Source: Curtobacterium pusillum (lineage in GTDB: Bacteria; Actinomycetota; Actinomycetes; Actinomycetales; Microbacteriaceae). From it: a stretch of DNA of 64,000 nucleotides. Shown here in pieces: positions 8,663 to 16,851 of this stretch; the stretch's first letter is position 1; every line of letters starts with the position of its first letter. Both the position numbers and the translations under genes were made by a program. The stretch lies in the NCBI GenBank assembly GCA_002025645.1, contig CP018783.1:3782001-3846000 (forward strand), written 5' to 3'. Below the pieces are notes generated by a model. The model worked only from the letters and a program-made list of their open reading frames with translations. It did no database searches and was not told where the DNA came from.

Positions 8663-9421
8663 ATGACCGCACGACTGACCGGCAGTACCGCACTGGTGAC
8701 CGGTGCCGGAGCGGGGATCGGCCGCGCGATCGCGGACCGCTTCGTCGCCGAGGGAGCACGCGTCGTCTACGCCGACCGGGACGCAGCCGCAGCGGCCGGT
8801 GCGGCGGAGGCTGCCGGGGACGGGGCGATCGCCCTGACGGTGGACATCGCCGACGAGGCCAGCGTCGCAGCCGGGTTCGCCGCCCTCGCCGCCCGCGGAG
8901 CCACCCCCGACGTCGTCGTCGCGAACGCCGGCGTGCAGCTCTTCGGCCACGACGCCAAGGTCGCGGACGTGTCCCTCGAGACGTGGAACCGGACCGTGTC
9001 GGTCAACCTCACCGGCACCTTCCTCACGATCAAGCACGCCGTGCGGGCCATGCTCGCCGGCGGTGGCGGGTCGATCATCGCGACGGGGTCACCGACCGGG
9101 CTCAACGGCGAGGGAGCCGACTTCGCCGCGTACTCGTCGACGAAGGGTGGCATCCACGCCCTCGTCCGGGCGACGGCGATGGCGTACGCGCGGGACGGCA
9201 TCCGGGTGAACACCGTGGTACCCGGCTACACCGAGACGTCACTCGTGTCGACGATCTCGGGCGACCCCTCGGCGCGTGCGGCGATCGTGTCGCGGACGCC
9301 GCTCGGTCGCCCCGGGACGCCCGACGACGTCACCGGGATCATGGTCTACCTGGCGAGCGACGAGTCGGCGTACGCGACGGGAGCGGTGTTCCGCGTCGAC
9401 GGCGGCATGACGAGCCTGTAG
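8663..9421 (+). CDS. SDR-family dehydrogenase, possible apiose or apionate pathway enzyme
   Basis: The 252-residue protein is a classical short-chain dehydrogenase. It has the cofactor motif TGAGAGIG near residue 13, NAG (VANAGV), a catalytic serine in ATGSPTG, YSSTK as the YxxxK motif and a GGMTSL C-terminus. An acidic residue after beta strand 2 (YADRD) suggests NAD rather than NADP. The gene is divergent from the apnL operon across a shared promoter region. It could oxidise D-apiose to apionolactone, the step not otherwise covered in the window, but the known enzyme for that step is from another family. Good ribosome-binding sequence: AGGAGGG, 8652-8658. Confidence 0.8.
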   Translation: MTARLTGSTALVTGAGAGIGRAIADRFVAEGARVVYADRDAAAAAGAAEAAGDGAIALTVDIADEASVAAGFAALAARGATPDVVVANAGVQLFGHDAKVADVSLETWNRTVSVNLTGTFLTIKHAVRAMLAGGGGSIIATGSPTGLNGEGADFAAYSSTKGGIHALVRATAMAYARDGIRVNTVVPGYTETSLVSTISGDPSARAAIVSRTPLGRPGTPDDVTGIMVYLASDESAYATGAVFRVDGGMTSL

Positions 9422-9476
9422 GGCCGGCGGGTCGGCGGGCCGGCGGGCCGGCGGGCCGGCGGGCCGGCGGGCCGGG
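9422..9476. repeat. Tandem 8-bp GC repeat
   Basis: About six copies of GGCCGGCG (the second copy has T for the third base) start directly after the SDR stop codon. No coding role is seen. The number of copies may vary between strains. Confidence 0.8.
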
Positions 9477-9498
9477 CCGCGGTCGTCTGTCCCGCCAC

Positions 9499-9539
9499 AG
9501 CGACAGGTTCCCGCCACAGTTCGGCGGGAACCTGTCGCT
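9499..9539. terminator. Long hairpin after the SDR gene
   Basis: A perfect 17-bp inverted repeat (arms 9499-9515 and 9523-9539) has a 7-base loop. It is placed between the convergent SDR and DUF1648 genes. It could act as a terminator in either direction. Confidence 0.7.
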
Positions 9540-9602
9540 TTCGCGACGGTGACCACGCGGCTTCCGAGCAGCGTGTCGCGTTCGCGAACTGGACCGAACA
9601 CC

Positions 9603-9644
9603 GGCCTGGAGGCACGGGGAGGGCCCGCCACGCGCCTCCAGGCC
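9603..9644. repeat. Inverted pair of the CTGGAGGC dispersed word
   Basis: GGCCTGGAGGC (9603-9613) and its reverse complement (9634-9644) flank a 20-base spacer. It belongs to the repeat family also seen at 39905-39946 and 47127-47168. The 9540-9602 stretch around it shows no gene. Confidence 0.65.
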
Positions 9645-9651
9645 GACACAT

Positions 9652-9704
9652 GGTGAGCAGAAATGGTCGGGTCCGGTGCGCGGACCCGACCATTTCTGCT
9701 CACC
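9652..9704. terminator. Long hairpin of the TGAGCAGAAA family
   Basis: A perfect 23-bp inverted repeat (arms 9652-9674 and 9682-9704) has a 7-base loop. The outer arm contains GTGAGCAGAAA, shared with the hairpin at 56537-56589. It lies 20 bp beyond the 3' end of the DUF1648 gene and probably ends transcription of it. Confidence 0.75.
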
Positions 9705-9723
9705 AAGCGCCTCGCGCGGCGCG

Positions 9724-10680
9724 CTACGCGGCCTCGCGTGCCGCGAGCAGCGCGCCGAGCGCCGCCGCGCCGCGCTCGGCGTCGGGGACGGTCACCATCC
9801 GGGCGCCCCCGCCACGCAGCCGCGCGACGAGCCCCGGCCCGGACCGCACCACGTACGCGACACCGCGCCCCGAGATCCGGTAGCCCCAGCCGCCCCACTG
9901 CCCGGGCGAGACGTCCTCGTACCCGCACGACTCGATGCGGTCGAGCGGCACGCGCATGAGCGGGATCCGCGTCCAGGTCGAGGTGAGTCGCATGCCGCGG
10001 CGGTCGACGGTGACCTCGACCCGGGCGAGCACGAGCACCGAGAGCCCGGCGAGCAGCAGCAGTGCGCCGGTGACCACCGCGACGCCGACGTCCTCCGTCG
10101 CCATGAGCCACGTCGCCCAGGCCCCGGCGAGCACGACGAATGCGCCGCCCGCGGCGAACCACCCGCTGCCGATGCGTGCACGCCACGCGACCCGGGCGTC
10201 CGGCGCCACGTCGAGCGGCTCGACGTCGTGCGCGGGCACCGGGGGAGCGGACCGGACGAGGGCGAGCGCCGGCGGCAGGGCTGCGGCGACCGCCACCACG
10301 AGGAACACGATCGTCCACCACCACGGCATCGTCGCGTCGCCGGCAGCGTTCGACAGCGCGATCACGATCCACACGCTGACGAAGACCCCCGCGAGCAGGT
10401 TCAGGACGAGGGTCAGCATCGCGGCGGTGCGTCGATCGCGGAACCGCAGCGCGGCCACCGCGAGGACGACCGCGCCCACCGCGACCACCGCGGTGATCCA
10501 GAAGAACACCCACGGGGATCCCCACCCGTTCGGAGTACCGCTGCCGTCGAAGTGCGTCGCGACCCGGTCCGGCAGGCTCGGGCCGACGGTCACGGCCACC
10601 ACGCCGAGCGCTGCCGCCACCACCACGGACGGCGCCACCACCGCCACCCGAGCCCCGGTCCCCATCGATCGTGTCGTCAT
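9724..10680 (-). CDS. DUF1648 domain membrane protein
   Basis: The 318-residue integral membrane protein has a DUF1648 signature after its first helix (LPDRVATHFDGSGTPNGWGS, about residues 36-55). Several further hydrophobic helices follow, then a soluble C-terminal part. DUF1648 proteins are often paired with small GntR regulators of the YtrA type, as here. The start ATG overlaps the regulator's stop by 4 bp. The molecular function is unknown; the family includes proteins needed for immunity to or sensing of envelope stress. Confidence 0.85.
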   Translation of the reverse strand: MTTRSMGTGARVAVVAPSVVVAAALGVVAVTVGPSLPDRVATHFDGSGTPNGWGSPWVFFWITAVVAVGAVVLAVAALRFRDRRTAAMLTLVLNLLAGVFVSVWIVIALSNAAGDATMPWWWTIVFLVVAVAAALPPALALVRSAPPVPAHDVEPLDVAPDARVAWRARIGSGWFAAGGAFVVLAGAWATWLMATEDVGVAVVTGALLLLAGLSVLVLARVEVTVDRRGMRLTSTWTRIPLMRVPLDRIESCGYEDVSPGQWGGWGYRISGRGVAYVVRSGPGLVARLRGGGARMVTVPDAERGAAALGALLAAREAA

Positions 10681-11027
10681 CGTGCCCCCTTGATCATCGT
10701 GTACAGGTCGTCGAGCGGGACCCCGAGGCTCTCCGCCTGGTCACGGAGTTCCACGACGAGCGCGCGCAGCCGGTCGAACGACGCGTTGCCGGACCGGAGC
10801 ACGGTCGCGCCCCGGCCGCGGCGGAGCTCGATGAGCCCGTCGTCCTGCAGCTGGGCGTAGGCGCGGAGCACCGTGTGCATGTTGACGTCGACGGCCGCGG
10901 CGAGGTCCCGCGCGGACGGCAGGCGCTCGCCGCTCCGGAGCTCACCGCGGGCGATGGCGTACCGGACCTGGGCGGCGACCTGCTCGGCCAGCGTTGCCTT
11001 CGCAGCCGGGTCGACGGTGATCAACAT
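10677..11027 (-). CDS. GntR-family regulator, YtrA type
   Basis: This 116-residue protein has an N-terminal winged helix (LPSARDLAAAVDVNMHTVLR, about residues 41-60) and a short helical dimerisation tail, typical of the YtrA subfamily. The ATG at 11027 is chosen because a TACAAT box lies exactly 6 bases upstream, which makes a leaderless transcript likely. Longer in-frame versions up to 11300 would read through that promoter. It is the first gene of a two-gene operon with the DUF1648 protein and probably represses itself through the palindrome just upstream. Confidence 0.88.
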   Translation of the reverse strand: MLITVDPAAKATLAEQVAAQVRYAIARGELRSGERLPSARDLAAAVDVNMHTVLRAYAQLQDDGLIELRRGRGATVLRSGNASFDRLRALVVELRDQAESLGVPLDDLYTMIKGAR

Positions 11028-11051
11028 GTTTGCATTGTATGCGAACAATGC
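11028..11051 (-). promoter_or_regulatory. Promoter and operator of the GntR-DUF1648 operon
   Basis: A perfect 7-6-7 inverted repeat, GCATTGT/ACAATGC (11032-11051), covers the -10 box TACAAT (reverse strand, 11034-11039), which lies 6 bases before the start codon. Binding of the regulator here would block its own promoter. Confidence 0.7.
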
Positions 11052-11250
11052 GCTGGCGTCCGGATAGCGCGGACTGGGTGCCCGCTCCGCATCGTTGTCC
11101 GGCGTGCGCGTACCGTCACGCACAACGACGATCTCACTCTGCGTCCCAGAGGCGCTCCCGTGACACCTCCGTGACCCCGAGGACCGTCCTGGACGTCCGG
11201 CCCACCCGAGGGCCGACGCGGAACCAGGGGTCTCGAACAGGGAGCACGGC

Positions 11251-11439
11251 ATGACCACGTACGAATCGAACGACGACGTCCAGCCGGTCCGGGTGACCAC
11301 CTACCGGCACCTCCGGAAGGCGACGCGGCGCGGATGGGCCGTGCCGGTCGAGTCCGAGCCCTCGCTCGCCGACCTCATGAGCAACGGCGGACGGCCCCGG
11401 GCGCGCAGCCGTCGACTCGGCGGAGCGGAGCGCACGTGA
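11251..11439 (+). CDS. Small hypothetical protein upstream of AraC regulator
   Basis: This 62-residue basic protein has no recognised domain. It has a reasonable ribosome-binding sequence (GGGAG, 11239-11243). Its stop overlaps the GTG start of the AraC gene by 4 bp (GTGA), which suggests translational coupling. It may be a real small protein or a leader for the regulator gene. I do not recognise its family. Confidence 0.5.
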   Translation: MTTYESNDDVQPVRVTTYRHLRKATRRGWAVPVESEPSLADLMSNGGRPRARSRRLGGAERT

Positions 11440-12500
11440 CCACCGCGGCCGCCGGACCCGACGACGGCCCACTCTCCGACGTGCCGATCGAGGAACTCCG
11501 CCAGACCGTGGTCCGCGAGACCGTCCGCAGCGGTACCGACCCCGACGAGGCGGTCGCGTTCTACCGTGGCGTCTACGACAGCCCCGACTTCGCCGTCGCC
11601 CTCGACGGCACCGGCTTCGGCTTCCGGTACCGGGCCACCGGCGACGGCCGCGTGAGCCTCCGCACCTCGTCGGTCTCCGCCCGCCGTGCCGGACTGCTCG
11701 CCCCGCAGCGGCAGTACCTGCTCGCGTGGTCGGTGGAGGGGAACGTGACGATCGACGGCGACCGCGACGAGCCCGTCGGCCTGCACGCCGGCGTTCCGGT
11801 CATGCTGCCGGCCGGTCGACCGTTCCGGGTGGCCGCGGACCCGGGGACGGTCCACTTCGTGCACTTCGACGCCGACTTCCTCGAGGCGGTCGCGGTCGTC
11901 GGCACCGATTCCGCCCCGATGCCGCTCGGCTTCCCGGTGGCGGTGTCCCCGGAGCGCCTCGCCCCGTTGCAGTCGGTCCTTCGTGAGATCGCGCGCCCGA
12001 TGCTCGACGTCGACGTGGTGGACGGTGACCGGGCGGTGCTCGACCTCCGGCTCGCCGAGGCCGCGCTCGACGCCTTCCGACCGGCCCCGGACGAGCTCGA
12101 CCTCGGGGTCCCCGTCGGCACCCTGGCCCGGGCGAAGGCCTACATGTACGCGCACTTCGACCGGTCACTCGCCGCGACCGACATCGCCGCCGCGGCCGAG
12201 GTGAGCGTCCGCACCCTGCAGGAGGCCTTCCAGCGGCAGGAGGGCAGCACCCCGATGGGGTACCTGCGCGACCTCCGGCTCGAGAAGGCGCGGCTCGGCC
12301 TGCAGCTCGCGGATGCGCGCGAGACGTCGGTGGCCGCCGTCGCGCAGTCCTGCGGGTTCCGGCACATGGGCCGGTTCTCCGGCGCCTACCTCGCGACCTA
12401 CGGCGAGTACCCGGGCGACACGCTCCGCGGCCGCCGCCGGGTCGTCGCCGTCGCCGACCGACCGGAGCGGACCGACCCGCCGGCCTTCGTACTCGGCTGA
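11436..12500 (+). CDS. AraC-family transcriptional regulator
   Basis: The 354-residue protein has an N-terminal cupin-like sensor (about 30-200) and a C-terminal double helix-turn-helix (about 225-335). The second HTH contains VAAVAQSCGFRHMGRFSGAY, the usual AraC signature. The GTG start is chosen because it overlaps the preceding stop; in-frame codons further upstream read the small ORF in another frame. The target genes are unknown. The divergent or adjacent hydrolase is one candidate. Confidence 0.88.
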   Translation: MTTAAAGPDDGPLSDVPIEELRQTVVRETVRSGTDPDEAVAFYRGVYDSPDFAVALDGTGFGFRYRATGDGRVSLRTSSVSARRAGLLAPQRQYLLAWSVEGNVTIDGDRDEPVGLHAGVPVMLPAGRPFRVAADPGTVHFVHFDADFLEAVAVVGTDSAPMPLGFPVAVSPERLAPLQSVLREIARPMLDVDVVDGDRAVLDLRLAEAALDAFRPAPDELDLGVPVGTLARAKAYMYAHFDRSLAATDIAAAAEVSVRTLQEAFQRQEGSTPMGYLRDLRLEKARLGLQLADARETSVAAVAQSCGFRHMGRFSGAYLATYGEYPGDTLRGRRRVVAVADRPERTDPPAFVLG

Positions 12501-12600
12501 CCGCGGGTCCTGAGCCGACCATCAGGACGGCCTGGAGGCACGGGGTGCGTTCCGTGGTCCCGCCCAGCCCGTCCCGTGGTCGCGCGGATATCGTCGGGTG

Positions 12601-13476
12601 ATGCAGCCAGAGACGCGTCCGGCCGCGACCGCGGCCGGTGCCGAGGTCGCCACCCGCGGCGTCGGCGCACCGGTCCTCGTCGTGCACGGGACGCCGGGTG
12701 GCATCGACGTGGCGGACATCATGGCGCGCTTCCTGCCGTCGACGGACTTCCGCGTCGTCACGCTCTCGCGACCCGGGTACCTGCGAACCCCGTTGCCCAC
12801 GGCCGCTCCGACGCTCGACGACGAGGCCGACCTGTACGCAGCCGTGCTCGACGACCTCGGCATCGACCGGGTCGGCGTGCTCGCCTGGTCGGGTGGCGGA
12901 CCGGCCGCGTACCGCTTCGCCGTCCGGCACCCCGACCGGGTCCGGTCCCTGGTGGTGGCCGCCGGACTGACCGGACCCTGGGCACCGCCGGAGGTCTCCG
13001 CGCCGGAACGGCTCGTCGGCGGCACGGCGTTCGGGGCATCGCTCGCGCGGGCGGCCGCTCGGTTGCTCCCGAGCGCCGTGGTGCGTCTGGCGGTGGGCGG
13101 CGTGAGCTCGCTGCGCGGGGCGGCCCTGCGGGACCACGTCACCGGTGTGCTGCACGACCCCGTCCGGCGGGCGTTCGTGCTCGACCTCGCCCGGACCGGC
13201 AACACCTCGGGGCCGCACCGCGACGGCTGGGACACCGACGTTCGGAACCTCGGGGCGATCGACGACCTCGGGCTCGCGGCGGTCCGTGCGCCGACACTGC
13301 TCGTGCACGGCGACGCGGACACCGACGTGCTCCCGTCGCACAGTGCCCGGGCTGCGGCCGAGGTCCCCGGCGCCGAACTCGCGGTGCTGCCCGGTGGCAC
13401 GCACTTTGCGCTCTGGGACCACCCGGAGGCCGGGGCGGTGCAGGCCCGCGTGCGCGAGCACCTGCGTCAGGCCTGA
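12601..13476 (+). CDS. Alpha/beta hydrolase
   Basis: The 291-residue protein has the alpha/beta-hydrolase pattern: VVHGTPGG oxyanion loop (about 29-36), nucleophile elbow AWSGGGPA (serine near 100), acid HGDADTDV and catalytic histidine in GGTHFALW near the end. The ATG at 12601 is preferred over a GTG at 12598 because TATCGT lies 6 bases before it, a leaderless arrangement. A CTGGAGGC word stands in the upstream spacer (12529-12543). The 3' end overlaps the convergent MocR gene by 10 bp. The substrate cannot be inferred. Confidence 0.85.
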   Translation: MQPETRPAATAAGAEVATRGVGAPVLVVHGTPGGIDVADIMARFLPSTDFRVVTLSRPGYLRTPLPTAAPTLDDEADLYAAVLDDLGIDRVGVLAWSGGGPAAYRFAVRHPDRVRSLVVAAGLTGPWAPPEVSAPERLVGGTAFGASLARAAARLLPSAVVRLAVGGVSSLRGAALRDHVTGVLHDPVRRAFVLDLARTGNTSGPHRDGWDTDVRNLGAIDDLGLAAVRAPTLLVHGDADTDVLPSHSARAAAEVPGAELAVLPGGTHFALWDHPEAGAVQARVREHLRQA

Positions 13477-14897
13477 CCAGAGGCGCCTCCGAGCGCACCT
13501 CTGAGTGCACCGAGCAGCGCGTCCAACGCCCGGTCGAGCTCCGGCAGCGTGAGCCCGCCGTACCCCAGCACGACGCCGTCCGGAGCGCTGCCCGGAGCGA
13601 CCTCGTACTCCGCGAGCGCACTGACGAGCACACCGGCCCGCGCCGTCCGTGCCACCACGGCCCGCGCGGTCGCCGGAGCCGACCACGTCACCACCGCGTG
13701 CAGACCGCCGTTCAGGGCACGTGCCTCCAGGCCGGGGACCCCGTCGAGACGCGACGCGATCAGCTCACGTCGGTGCGTGTAGTCCCGCCGGACCCGGCCG
13801 AGGTGCCGGCGGAGCGCGCCCGTCCGGAGCAGGTGCGCGAGCGCGACCTGCACGGGCTCGGCGACGACCGGGCCGCGCGCCACCCGCGCGGCCGCGACGG
13901 CGTCCGGCACGGCGCCGGGCGGCAGGACGAGGTAGCTGCAGCGCAGCCGTGGGTCGAGCGTCTTCGAGAACCCGCCGACGTGCAGCACGACGCCGGCGGT
14001 GTCGAGTGCCGCCAGGGCGGGGACCGGGGAGCCGCGGTGCCGGAACTCCGAGTCGTAGTCGTCCTCGACGACGATCGTCGCCGTGTCCGCGGCCCAGGAC
14101 AGCAGGCGCTGCCGCCGGGCGACGGGCATGACGGAGCCGAGCGGGTACTGGTGCGTGGGAGTGACGACGACGGCGTCGACCGGCGGCAACGCACGCAGGG
14201 CGTCGACGTCGAGGCCGTCGTCGTCCACGGGGACCCCGACGAGTTCGGCCCCGGCGCTCGTCATGGCCCGACGTCCGGAGCGGTAGCCGGGGTCCTCGAC
14301 GGCGATCCGAGGGGTGCGGCCGAGGTGGTTGCGGAGCGCTTCGACCACCAGCGACAGCGCCTCGGAGGTCCCGCCCGTGACGAGCACGCGGGAGACGTCC
14401 GGCGCGAACCCGCGGCTCAACCCGAGCTGCGCGGCGATCTGCGCGCGGAGCTCGGGCAGGCCGGCGGGGTCGGACAGCGCGTTGCGGAGCGGGGCGTCGG
14501 CCGCGGCACGCCAGGCCGCACGCCAGTCCCGGGTGGCGATCGCGGTCACGGCGGGGATGCCGGGCCGGGCGTCGAGCAGCGGGACGGGCCCCGACGCGTC
14601 CCGAGTCGGCGACCGTGGCACGCGGCCGGTCGTCGCGACGGTGACCGGCATCCCGGGCACCCCCGGAGCCACCCGTGCCGCAGCCCCCTGCCGCGTCCGG
14701 ATCCACCCCTCGCCGTCGAGTTGTTCGTAGGCCGCGACCACCGTGCCGCGCGCCACCCCGAGCTCCGCCGCGAGCACCCGGGTCGACGGCAGTGCGTCCC
14801 CGGCCGCGAGCGTGCCGTCCTGCACCATCGCGCGGACCCGCGCCACGACACCCGCCGTCTTGCCCGCATCCGACTGGTCCACCGGAGTCCCGCCCAT
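13467..14897 (-). CDS. MocR/PdxR-family regulator (GntR HTH fused to aminotransferase)
   Basis: The 476-residue protein has an N-terminal winged helix (LPSTRVLAAELGVARGTVVA) and a fold-type-I aminotransferase domain. The domain contains DDYDSEFR and the pyridoxal-phosphate lysine in GGFSKTLDP. Such proteins sense vitamin B6 or an amino compound. The start is uncertain: ATG at 14897, or a GTG at 14918, which stands 5 bases after a TAGGTT box and would be leaderless. The adjacent flavin oxidase gene on the other strand supports a role in vitamin B6 balance (PdxR-like), but this is inference. Confidence 0.85.
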   Translation of the reverse strand: MGGTPVDQSDAGKTAGVVARVRAMVQDGTLAAGDALPSTRVLAAELGVARGTVVAAYEQLDGEGWIRTRQGAAARVAPGVPGMPVTVATTGRVPRSPTRDASGPVPLLDARPGIPAVTAIATRDWRAAWRAAADAPLRNALSDPAGLPELRAQIAAQLGLSRGFAPDVSRVLVTGGTSEALSLVVEALRNHLGRTPRIAVEDPGYRSGRRAMTSAGAELVGVPVDDDGLDVDALRALPPVDAVVVTPTHQYPLGSVMPVARRQRLLSWAADTATIVVEDDYDSEFRHRGSPVPALAALDTAGVVLHVGGFSKTLDPRLRCSYLVLPPGAVPDAVAAARVARGPVVAEPVQVALAHLLRTGALRRHLGRVRRDYTHRRELIASRLDGVPGLEARALNGGLHAVVTWSAPATARAVVARTARAGVLVSALAEYEVAPGSAPDGVVLGYGGLTLPELDRALDALLGALRGALGGASGQA

Positions 14898-14940
14898 CTG
14901 GTCCACGAACCGGACCACTCGCGAACCTAGCGTGGCACGC
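14874..14940. promoter_or_regulatory. Divergent promoters with CTGGTCCAC direct repeats
   Basis: CTGGTCCAC occurs at 14874-14882 and 14898-14906, 24 bp apart, with an inverted GGACCAC at 14912-14918. MocR/PdxR regulators commonly bind direct repeats of this kind. The -10 boxes of the two genes overlap: TAGGTT on the reverse strand (14924-14929) and TAGCGT on the forward strand (14928-14933). Confidence 0.55.
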
Positions 14941-15687
14941 ATGCGCACCACGAGCCTCCCGTCCGACGCCCCCGCCAGCCCCTCGCTCACCGTCCGCCGC
15001 CTGCGCGACCGGCAGTCCCACGACCCCGCCGACCTGCGGGCGGTCCTCGACGAGGCGATCGTCGCCCACGTCGGCTTCGTCCGCGGCGGCCACCCGCTCG
15101 TCCTGCCGTTCCTGTGCGGCGTCGGCGACCTGGGTGACGGCCCCGTGCTGCTGCTGCACGGCTCGACCGGCGGCGGCCTCTTCCTCGACGCCGGCGCCGC
15201 GGGCGTCCCCGTCGCCGCGACGGTCACCCACGTCGACGGGCTCGTCTTCGCCCGGTCGACCTTCGACAGCTCGGCGAACTACCGCAGCGCGATGATCGTC
15301 GGCAACGCCGCGGTCGTTCCGGACGACCTCCGAGCCGAGGCGCTCCGGCAGGTCGCCGACCACCTCATGCCCGGCCGCCGCGACGAGGTGCGCGAGATGA
15401 CCGCCAAGGAGGTCCGCGCCACCCAGGTCCTGCAGCTCCCGCTCGACCGCGCGAGCGTGAAGATCCGGGCGGCCGGCGTCGGCGAGGCCGTCGACGACAG
15501 CGAGGACCACGCGGTCTGGGCGGGCGTGCTCCCGCTCGCCGTCCGTGCCGGAGCGCCGCTGGCGGGGGACATCTCGGGGGACAGCCCGGTCGACGGGTCG
15601 GTGCGGACGACGGCGGCTCGCCTCGACGAGCTGGCGACGGGCCGGGAGGCGAGGATCGCCGCCGTCATGCGACCAACGCCCGCCTGA
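14941..15687 (+). CDS. Pyridoxamine 5'-phosphate oxidase-family FMN-binding protein
   Basis: The 248-residue protein has the split-barrel flavin fold of the Pyridox_ox_2/NimA-like group. Supporting segments are LPFLCGV, LLLHGSTGGGLF and an SSANYRSAMIVGNA strand pair, which bind FMN in this family. It starts 7 bases after TAGCGT, so the mRNA may be leaderless. It is divergent from the MocR regulator. It could act on vitamin B6 compounds or on nitro-aromatic or quinone substrates. The exact reaction is not readable. Confidence 0.8.
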   Translation: MRTTSLPSDAPASPSLTVRRLRDRQSHDPADLRAVLDEAIVAHVGFVRGGHPLVLPFLCGVGDLGDGPVLLLHGSTGGGLFLDAGAAGVPVAATVTHVDGLVFARSTFDSSANYRSAMIVGNAAVVPDDLRAEALRQVADHLMPGRRDEVREMTAKEVRATQVLQLPLDRASVKIRAAGVGEAVDDSEDHAVWAGVLPLAVRAGAPLAGDISGDSPVDGSVRTTAARLDELATGREARIAAVMRPTPA

Positions 15688-15810
15688 CGGCCGGTCCGGC
15701 GCGGTGCGCGAGGTGGCTGACGTGCCTCGACGCCGCATCTGAGCAGGCTGCGAGGAACGGCCCAGGCTGTGACGACCCGCAGGAACGCGCCGGGACTGCC
15801 CAGCCGGGTT

Positions 15811-15840
15811 CAGGTTCGTGACCAATACGTTATCCAACCG
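15811..15840 (+). promoter_or_regulatory. Candidate operator before the NlpC/P60 gene
   Basis: Two similar words, CGTGACC (15817-15823) and CGTTATCC (15828-15835), stand 4 bases apart about 55 bp before the start codon. Direct repeats of this kind precede cell-wall hydrolase genes in other actinobacteria under MtrA control. That link is a guess here. The rest of 15688-15890 holds no gene. Confidence 0.3.
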
Positions 15841-15890
15841 AGTCGCCTCGTTCCCTGCTCGGGCCGGCTCGTGAAGACCCGGAAGGAACC

Positions 15891-16829
15891 ATGGGACGCC
15901 ACGCACTCCCCGCAGCACCCGACGCTGCAGTCAGCGCTGCCGCTGATCGCCCGTCCGTCGCCGATCCCGGTGCGCTGCGTCGTCCTCGTGGTCGCCGTTC
16001 CGCGTTCGGCCCGGCAGTGGCCCGGTCGACGTTCGTGGAGCCGTCTCGCCGGACGAGCGCGGTGTCGCTGTCACAGCACCGCCCGCTCGCGTCGACCGCC
16101 GGGGCCGGGACCGCCGTGCTGAGCCGTTCCGCCGCGCTCCGCGCCGAGCGAGCCGTGGACCCGCGGCACATCCGCCGGGCCGCGAACGCCAAGCGTGCGG
16201 CGATCCTCCTCGCACCGGCACTCGCCGTGACCTCGAGCCTGACGCTGGCCGTGCCGGCGAACGCGGCCACGCCGTCCACCGACGCGCACCACGGCACCAC
16301 GACCTCGCAGCAGGCGCAGGAGTACACCGTCGCCCGCGACGTGCAGGTCCCGGTCGTGTCGACCGACGGCATGACGACCACCACGACGGTCGTGTCCTAC
16401 CCGACGATCGTGACGAAGTTCGGCGTCAGCACGCAGCAGGCCGAGGACGCCATCTCGAAGGTGCTCTCCGCCGGTGGGGACCGCGCGACGATCGTGTCGA
16501 CGGCGCTGCAGTACATGGGCGACCCGTACGTCGAGGGCGGTGCGAGCCACCAGGGCATCGACTGCTCCGGCCTGACGATGGTGGCGTACGCGGCCGTCGG
16601 CATCCCGCTGGTGCACTACGTCCCGACGCAGGACGCCGCGGCGACGACGATCCCGGAGTCCGAGGCGAAGGCCGGTGACCTCGTCGTGTACGACAACGAG
16701 GACCACGTGGGGATCTTCCTCGGCGACGGCCTCGTGCTGCAGGCCCCGCACCCCGGCGACCCGGTGGACATCGTCCCGATGTACTCGGCGGCCCACCACT
16801 TCGCACGGGTCCTGCCGGCGGGGGCCTGA
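15891..16829 (+). CDS. Secreted NlpC/P60 family cell-wall hydrolase
   Basis: The 312-residue protein ends in an NlpC/P60 (C40) peptidase domain with nucleophile C225 in GIDCSGLT and H272 in DHVGIFLG. It would cut peptide bonds in peptidoglycan outside the membrane. A hydrophobic export segment ([19 protein letters not shown]) ends near ANA-AT at about residue 124. The basic 100-residue stretch before it is unusually long for a signal peptide, so the true start may be further downstream. The ATG at 15891 has AAGGAACC upstream. No extra wall-binding domain is visible. Confidence 0.85.
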   Translation: MGRHALPAAPDAAVSAAADRPSVADPGALRRPRGRRSAFGPAVARSTFVEPSRRTSAVSLSQHRPLASTAGAGTAVLSRSAALRAERAVDPRHIRRAANAKRAAILLAPALAVTSSLTLAVPANAATPSTDAHHGTTTSQQAQEYTVARDVQVPVVSTDGMTTTTTVVSYPTIVTKFGVSTQQAEDAISKVLSAGGDRATIVSTALQYMGDPYVEGGASHQGIDCSGLTMVAYAAVGIPLVHYVPTQDAAATTIPESEAKAGDLVVYDNEDHVGIFLGDGLVLQAPHPGDPVDIVPMYSAAHHFARVLPAGA

Positions 16830-16851
16830 CGGGATCACGTATCCTGGAGTG

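Noticed and set aside
9422-9704. CRISPR array in the repeat-rich spacer
   Set aside because: The repeats are a contiguous 8-bp tandem run and separate hairpins. There are no spacers and no cas genes.
15688-15890. c-di-AMP (ydaO) riboswitch before the NlpC/P60 gene
   Set aside because: Such riboswitches often precede wall hydrolases in actinobacteria, but I could not find the conserved core here.
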